From Nitrospirota bacterium (GTDB lineage Bacteria > Nitrospirota > UBA9217), in the NCBI GenBank assembly GCA_027456925.1, contig DAIDTZ010000375.1:1-8886 (forward strand): 8,886 nucleotides of DNA. The letters run 5' to 3'. A program made the position numbers and the translations under genes. Positions 6,229 through 8,886 of the stretch are shown here, in pieces (the stretch's first letter is position 1; every line of letters starts with the position of its first letter). The notes under the pieces were generated by a model that saw nothing but the letters and a program-made list of their open reading frames with translations, ran no database searches and was not told the origin of the DNA.

Positions 6229-6268
6229 TCAAGGATTCATCATATCCGACGACAATTGATTTATACAT
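6209..6268 (-). pseudogene. Truncated universal stress protein gene (N-terminus only)
   Basis: The ATG follows the TIGR02186-like stop by two bases. The peptide reads MYKSIVVGYDESLTARPAR and then stops at 19 residues. MYKSIVVGYDES is a textbook Usp first strand and nucleotide-binding loop start, so this is the first tenth of a Usp of about 140 residues. The rest is missing. Shifting frame gives only a few plausible residues (A-R-A-L-like), and the sequence then runs straight into a terminator hairpin. It looks like a deletion remnant of a usp once located at the end of the tauE operon. A genuine short peptide is less likely. Confidence 0.65.
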
Positions 6269-6270
6269 GA

Positions 6271-7107
6271 TTAATGAGCGCCTCCGCCTTTTCTGAACAC
6301 CAGGCTGACGCCGAAGCCCGCCCCCAGCGCAACTCCGATCGAGAGGATGCCGTAGAACGCCGCGTTGTTTTTGGCCATGGTCGCCAGCGCTTTGACCATA
6401 CCGACCTGCTCGACGTTCACCTTTGCCTCGGCCTGTTCCACAACCTTGCCGTTCTTGACGGCATAGACCGAGACCAGGTAGTCGCCGGGCTGAGCCTGGT
6501 AAGGCCAGTCGGTCAGGATGTAGTAATCCTGACGGCCGTCCTTGTTCATCGTTGTCTCGATCTTTCCGAACGACGTGGCATAGACCTTGGAATTCTCCTT
6601 GAATCTGACGAATTCGCTGAACCACTTGGCCTTTTCTTCTTCATTCGCAACAGGAGTGACCTCAACGTGCTTCTGCAGAGCAGTGTAGCCGATGGTATAT
6701 TTTTCCATTTCGTCCCGGCTCAGGATAGCATCGATCTTTTTCGTGCTGAAGACCTCATAAAAGTTCGGCGTGTTCTCGAACTTGAGCTGCCCAACGTTCA
6801 TCCAGAGCATGCCGCCGACCTTGCCCTTCTGCTTTAATACCTGGTGCCCCTCGGGAGAGGTTATCTTGATGACCAGATCCACGTTCGGGTCAGATTCTCC
6901 GCGAATACTTACGGTGCCGCCGTGATAGAAGAAGTCGATCGTGATATGGTCGTGGTTCGCCTTGGCCGTGAGCATAGCGGAAGCCGGTTTAGCGGCAACG
7001 AGCTGGAACAGGGAAAATACGAGCATGAGGAGCAACATGCCGAGGATCCTCGTACTGCCGATAAATCTCGAATAATGAATGATAAACGAATGAAGATGGA
7101 TATGCAT
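6271..7107 (-). CDS. TIGR02186-like (Alph_Pro_TM) exported, C-terminally anchored protein
   Basis: This 278-residue protein starts with an odd His-rich leader (MHIHLH), then a hydrophobic segment (about 21-38) ending in PASA (41-44), a probable signal peptidase site. The mature part is predicted to be an extracytoplasmic beta-rich domain: an ITIDFFYHGGTVSIRG stretch (55-70), a GGMLWMNV block (98-105) and NFYEVFSTKKI (115-125). A C-terminal membrane helix (about 248-270) and a basic tail follow. This order matches the TIGR02186/PF09608 family, which to my knowledge usually lies beside TauE/SafE genes. The family function is unknown; a periplasmic accessory to the exporter is the natural inference. 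The start is sure: AGGAGG is six bases upstream and the ATG overlaps the tauE stop by one base. Its leader resembles that of the small exported protein at 2327-2797. Confidence 0.8.
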   Translation of the reverse strand: MHIHLHSFIIHYSRFIGSTRILGMLLLMLVFSLFQLVAAKPASAMLTAKANHDHITIDFFYHGGTVSIRGESDPNVDLVIKITSPEGHQVLKQKGKVGGMLWMNVGQLKFENTPNFYEVFSTKKIDAILSRDEMEKYTIGYTALQKHVEVTPVANEEEKAKWFSEFVRFKENSKVYATSFGKIETTMNKDGRQDYYILTDWPYQAQPGDYLVSVYAVKNGKVVEQAEAKVNVEQVGMVKALATMAKNNAAFYGILSIGVALGAGFGVSLVFRKGGGAH

Positions 7108-8033
7108 TAGTGGCCTCCTGCCTGAGAGAGAAGTAGCGCTGGGGTAAGCGTCAGTTCGAAAATGATTTTGACCGTCACCGCCAGCACGATGCCGGCGAGC
7201 AATATTTTGAGCTGCTCTGCCTTCAGTTTCCTGCCGAATACCGCGCCGACCTGGGCGCCCACAGTGGAGCCCAGAAGCAGCAGCACGGCCAGGATAAAGT
7301 CCACGCTGTGGTTGGTATAGGCCTGGAGGAACGTAACCTCGATGCAGGTGAACAGGATCTGGAACAGGCTTGTTCCGACCACGACATGCATGGGCATGCG
7401 GAGCATATAGACCATGATCGGCACCATCAGGAACCCGCCGCCTACGCCCATGATCGCGGCAAGAATGCCAACGAAAGCGCCGAGGACAATGGGTACGAAA
7501 ACGGAATGGGTGATGCCGGACTTTTCAAACCGGGCCTGGAGGGGAAGGGATTTGAGAAACCTGCCCATGGCCGATTCTTTCTCTGTCTTCGCTTCTTCGA
7601 CCACGGCGTTCTTGTTCTTCTTCATGCTCTGAAGGCTTTCGATGAACATGTAAACGCCTACAATACCGAGCATCAGGACGTAGGTCATCTTGATCACGAA
7701 ATCCGCATTGCCCATGGCGTGCAACAGCTTGATCCCCTGCACGCCCACAACACCGCCCAGAGAACCGCCGGCCAGGAGGTAGAGCCCCATTTTAAAATCA
7801 ACATTGCCGACCTTCCAGTGCGCGTAGGTGCCGGACGTCGACGCAGCCACGATCTGGTTGGAATCGGTCGCCGCAGCAACCGTCGAAGGAATGCCGAACA
7901 TGATAAGAAGCGGTGTCATGAGAAAACCGCCGCCCACGCCGAACAGGCCGGAAAGCAGCCCCACTGCAAGCCCCAGCCCCACAGGAACCAAAATATTGAT
8001 GCTTGTTAATGCCACCGGTAAATATAAATACAT
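7107..8033 (-). CDS. TauE/SafE-family sulfite/organosulfonate exporter
   Basis: This 308-residue integral membrane protein belongs to the TauE/SafE (formerly DUF81) family. It shows the two-fold internal repeat typical of the family, with GVGGGFLM at residues 32-39 and again at 196-203, each opening a half of about four hydrophobic helices. The halves are separated by a charged cytoplasmic-looking loop (about 135-175). TSLFQILFT (221-229) in the second half also fits. Family members export sulfite, sulfoacetate or related C-S compounds, or act as general anion permeases; the substrate cannot be read from sequence. AGGAG lies seven bases before the ATG. The last codons carry the ribosome site for the TIGR02186-like partner, whose ATG overlaps this stop codon (TAATG), so the two products are probably made together and may form one complex. 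Confidence 0.9.
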   Translation of the reverse strand: MYLYLPVALTSINILVPVGLGLAVGLLSGLFGVGGGFLMTPLLIMFGIPSTVAAATDSNQIVAASTSGTYAHWKVGNVDFKMGLYLLAGGSLGGVVGVQGIKLLHAMGNADFVIKMTYVLMLGIVGVYMFIESLQSMKKNKNAVVEEAKTEKESAMGRFLKSLPLQARFEKSGITHSVFVPIVLGAFVGILAAIMGVGGGFLMVPIMVYMLRMPMHVVVGTSLFQILFTCIEVTFLQAYTNHSVDFILAVLLLLGSTVGAQVGAVFGRKLKAEQLKILLAGIVLAVTVKIIFELTLTPALLLSQAGGH

Positions 8034-8103
8034 TGTCCCACTCCTTCTCCTCGAATTTTAAATATGACACTCTATATCTTCAGTCGCTCTCCGGAGCACA
8101 TTG

Positions 8104-8126
8104 TTTTCCGAAGAATAAACGGAAAA
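8104..8126. repeat. Inverted repeat in the usp-tauE spacer
   Basis: TTTTCCG, nine bases, then CGGAAAA is a perfect 7-bp inverted repeat immediately after the usp-like stop codon. It lies next to the GC-rich hairpin at 8132-8153, so the 95-base spacer holds two consecutive stem-loops. It could be an operator or an RNA processing structure that sets different expression levels for usp and tauE. Confidence 0.35.
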
Positions 8127-8128
8127 GT

Positions 8129-8629
8129 TCAGCAGGCCAAGCCACAGGCCTGCCTGGTCATGGTCACGATCGGCCGCGAGGCAGTCCGGACTAGCCGGTT
8201 CAGGTCCTTGGCTGAAACCGTGTCACTCCCGGTCACCGCAGGGCTTAGGACCACCTTGTCAATCCCTGCATGGTTCTTCAGGAACGTTCTGATTCCCGAT
8301 ACTACATCGAGATCGGTGTCTTGGACGCTCACCTGGATTCCTTCCTTGCGGCATTTTTCAACGAGCCCGGCAAGCACTTTTTCATAACGTCCTTCCGCGC
8401 CGTCGGAACCGTCTTGCATGATCTCGCGAGCTGTCTCATGTTCATCGGCGTCAGAAAAACTCACCGCAGTCATCAGGTTTCCAAGCTTGTCTATGAGGTT
8501 GCTCTTCTTCTGGACCAGCAGAAGCGTGATGTCCTCGTACATCGCTTTGGCCAGCTCGATGGCGTAAGAAACACCTTCTTCGAGATTCTCATCACGGTAC
8601 GTGACAAACAATAACTGTCTCTTTCCCAT
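8129..8629 (-). CDS. Universal stress protein (UspA)-like protein, non-canonical
   Basis: This 166-residue protein has the size and alternating strand-helix order of a Usp domain. An initial hydrophobic strand (residues 4-10, QLLFVTY) is followed by a helix, a second strand (34-40, ITLLLVQ), a long variable charged loop (about 43-80), a helix, a strand (97-103), VVLSP (126-130) and a final strand RPIVTMT (152-158). The ATP-binding signature G-2x-G-9x-G-S/T of ATP-type Usps is not visible after the VVLSP strand, so it may not bind ATP in the classic way. The start is well supported by AAGGAGG six bases before the ATG. It is the first gene of a probable operon with the TauE-like exporter and lies directly behind a sigma-54-type promoter, so it may act as a stress or energy-state accessory of that transporter. 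The fold assignment is fairly sure; the role is inferred. Confidence 0.75.
   Translation of the reverse strand: MGKRQLLFVTYRDENLEEGVSYAIELAKAMYEDITLLLVQKKSNLIDKLGNLMTAVSFSDADEHETAREIMQDGSDGAEGRYEKVLAGLVEKCRKEGIQVSVQDTDLDVVSGIRTFLKNHAGIDKVVLSPAVTGSDTVSAKDLNRLVRTASRPIVTMTRQACGLAC
8132..8153 (-). repeat. GC-rich hairpin at the 3' end of the usp-like gene
   Basis: GCAGGCC and GGCCTGC form a perfect 7-bp stem around an 8-base loop, within the last codons of the usp-like gene. On the minus strand it is followed after four bases by only four Ts (TGAACTTTTCC). That makes it a weak intrinsic terminator, or an attenuator or mRNA-stabilising hairpin between usp and tauE. Confidence 0.4.
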
Positions 8630-8668
8630 TTTCGCCTCCTTGTACTGTGTTTCTATGACCAGTAATAT

Positions 8669-8684
8669 AGCAATGCTGATGCCA
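8669..8684 (-). promoter_or_regulatory. Probable sigma-54 (-24/-12) promoter of the usp-tauE operon
   Basis: The minus strand reads TGGCATCAGCATTGCT. This fits the sigma-54 consensus TGGCACG-N4-TTGCW with correct spacing: GG at -24, GC at -12, and 16 bases overall. Only two positions of the conserved upstream block differ. Transcription would begin about 12 bases further on, near 8658, giving a leader of roughly 30 bases before the strong AGGAGG ribosome site and the ATG at 8629. Sigma-54 promoters need an AAA+ enhancer-binding protein, and a palindrome upstream could be its site. No such regulator gene is in the window. Confidence 0.6.
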
Positions 8685-8740
8685 TATGATAATGCACTGT
8701 TTTTATTATATAATTAAATATAAAATCTCTACGCTACTGT

Positions 8741-8752
8741 TTCATATATGAA
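8741..8752. promoter_or_regulatory. Perfect 12-bp palindrome, candidate activator site
   Basis: TTCATATATGAA is a perfect inverted repeat. A further half-site-like GTTCATGAGC lies just upstream in the minus direction, so GTTCAT occurs twice in tandem. The palindrome is 57 bases upstream of the -24 end of the proposed sigma-54 promoter, a distance typical for enhancer-binding-protein sites. The regulator is unknown and a short AT-rich palindrome can arise by chance. The rest of 8753-8886 holds no supportable gene: only short open stretches that stop quickly on both strands. Confidence 0.3.
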
Positions 8753-8886
8753 CGCTCATGAACACAAGGGCAGGGATGAACAGAGAGGAATGATGGGATA
8801 AATTTTGGATACACCCTTTGTTTGCAGGCATTAAATGCGTTTATACCCGCAGATCTTATCTCGTTGGGATGTCCTGAAAACGGTTA

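Noticed and set aside
6269..6625. Upstream extension of the truncated usp frame to a 138-codon ORF
   Set aside because: The part before the internal ATG overlaps the TIGR02186-like gene out of frame and looks like noise; only the residues from MYKSIVVGYDES onward are Usp-like.
7308..8009. Plus-strand open frame of 233 codons opposite the TauE-like gene
   Set aside because: The His/Asp/Glu-rich composition mirrors hydrophobic codons on the other strand; TauE repeat motifs are clear in the minus frame.

Overview
The window is compact, moderately GC-rich bacterial DNA. Every convincing gene lies on the minus strand, so transcription runs from high to low coordinates. Shine-Dalgarno sites, a TatA protein, a type II secretion ATPase N-terminal-like domain and a sigma-54-type promoter suggest a Gram-negative bacterium. 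The general flavour (TauE/SafE with a TIGR02186-like partner, universal stress proteins, DUF202-like membrane proteins) resembles Desulfobacterota (former Deltaproteobacteria) or Nitrospirota. That placement is an inference, because no rRNA or marker gene is present.

Reading in transcription order: the right edge (8630-8886) is a promoter region with a good -24/-12 (sigma-54) element and an upstream palindrome. It drives a universal-stress-like protein (8129-8629), a TauE/SafE-family anion exporter (7107-8033) and a secreted or membrane-anchored TIGR02186-like protein (6271-7107) whose start overlaps the exporter stop. A severely truncated second universal stress gene (6209-6268) follows and runs into a likely terminator. 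Together these look like a sulfur-oxyanion export and stress operon.

Next is a free-standing tatA (5832-6035) with its own probable promoter. Then come two translationally coupled genes (4074-5717 and 2834-4081). They encode unusual proteins with a GspE/MshE-type N-terminal domain and no ATPase. The domain is followed by three and two copies, respectively, of a module made of an arginine-threonine heptad ladder (R-T-x-x-A-x-x, about six turns) and a two-helix DUF202-like membrane hairpin. This pair is the most distinctive content of the window and the best candidate for an undescribed system.

Closely downstream is a small exported protein (2327-2797). Its leader is related to that of the TIGR02186-like protein and carries four 18-bp tandem repeats that place an arginine every six residues. 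A DHA2-family MFS efflux transporter (754-2268) follows, ending at a strong hairpin terminator. The last gene (82-612) encodes a two-TM protein of unknown function. No rRNA, tRNA, CRISPR array, IS element or phage gene was seen.
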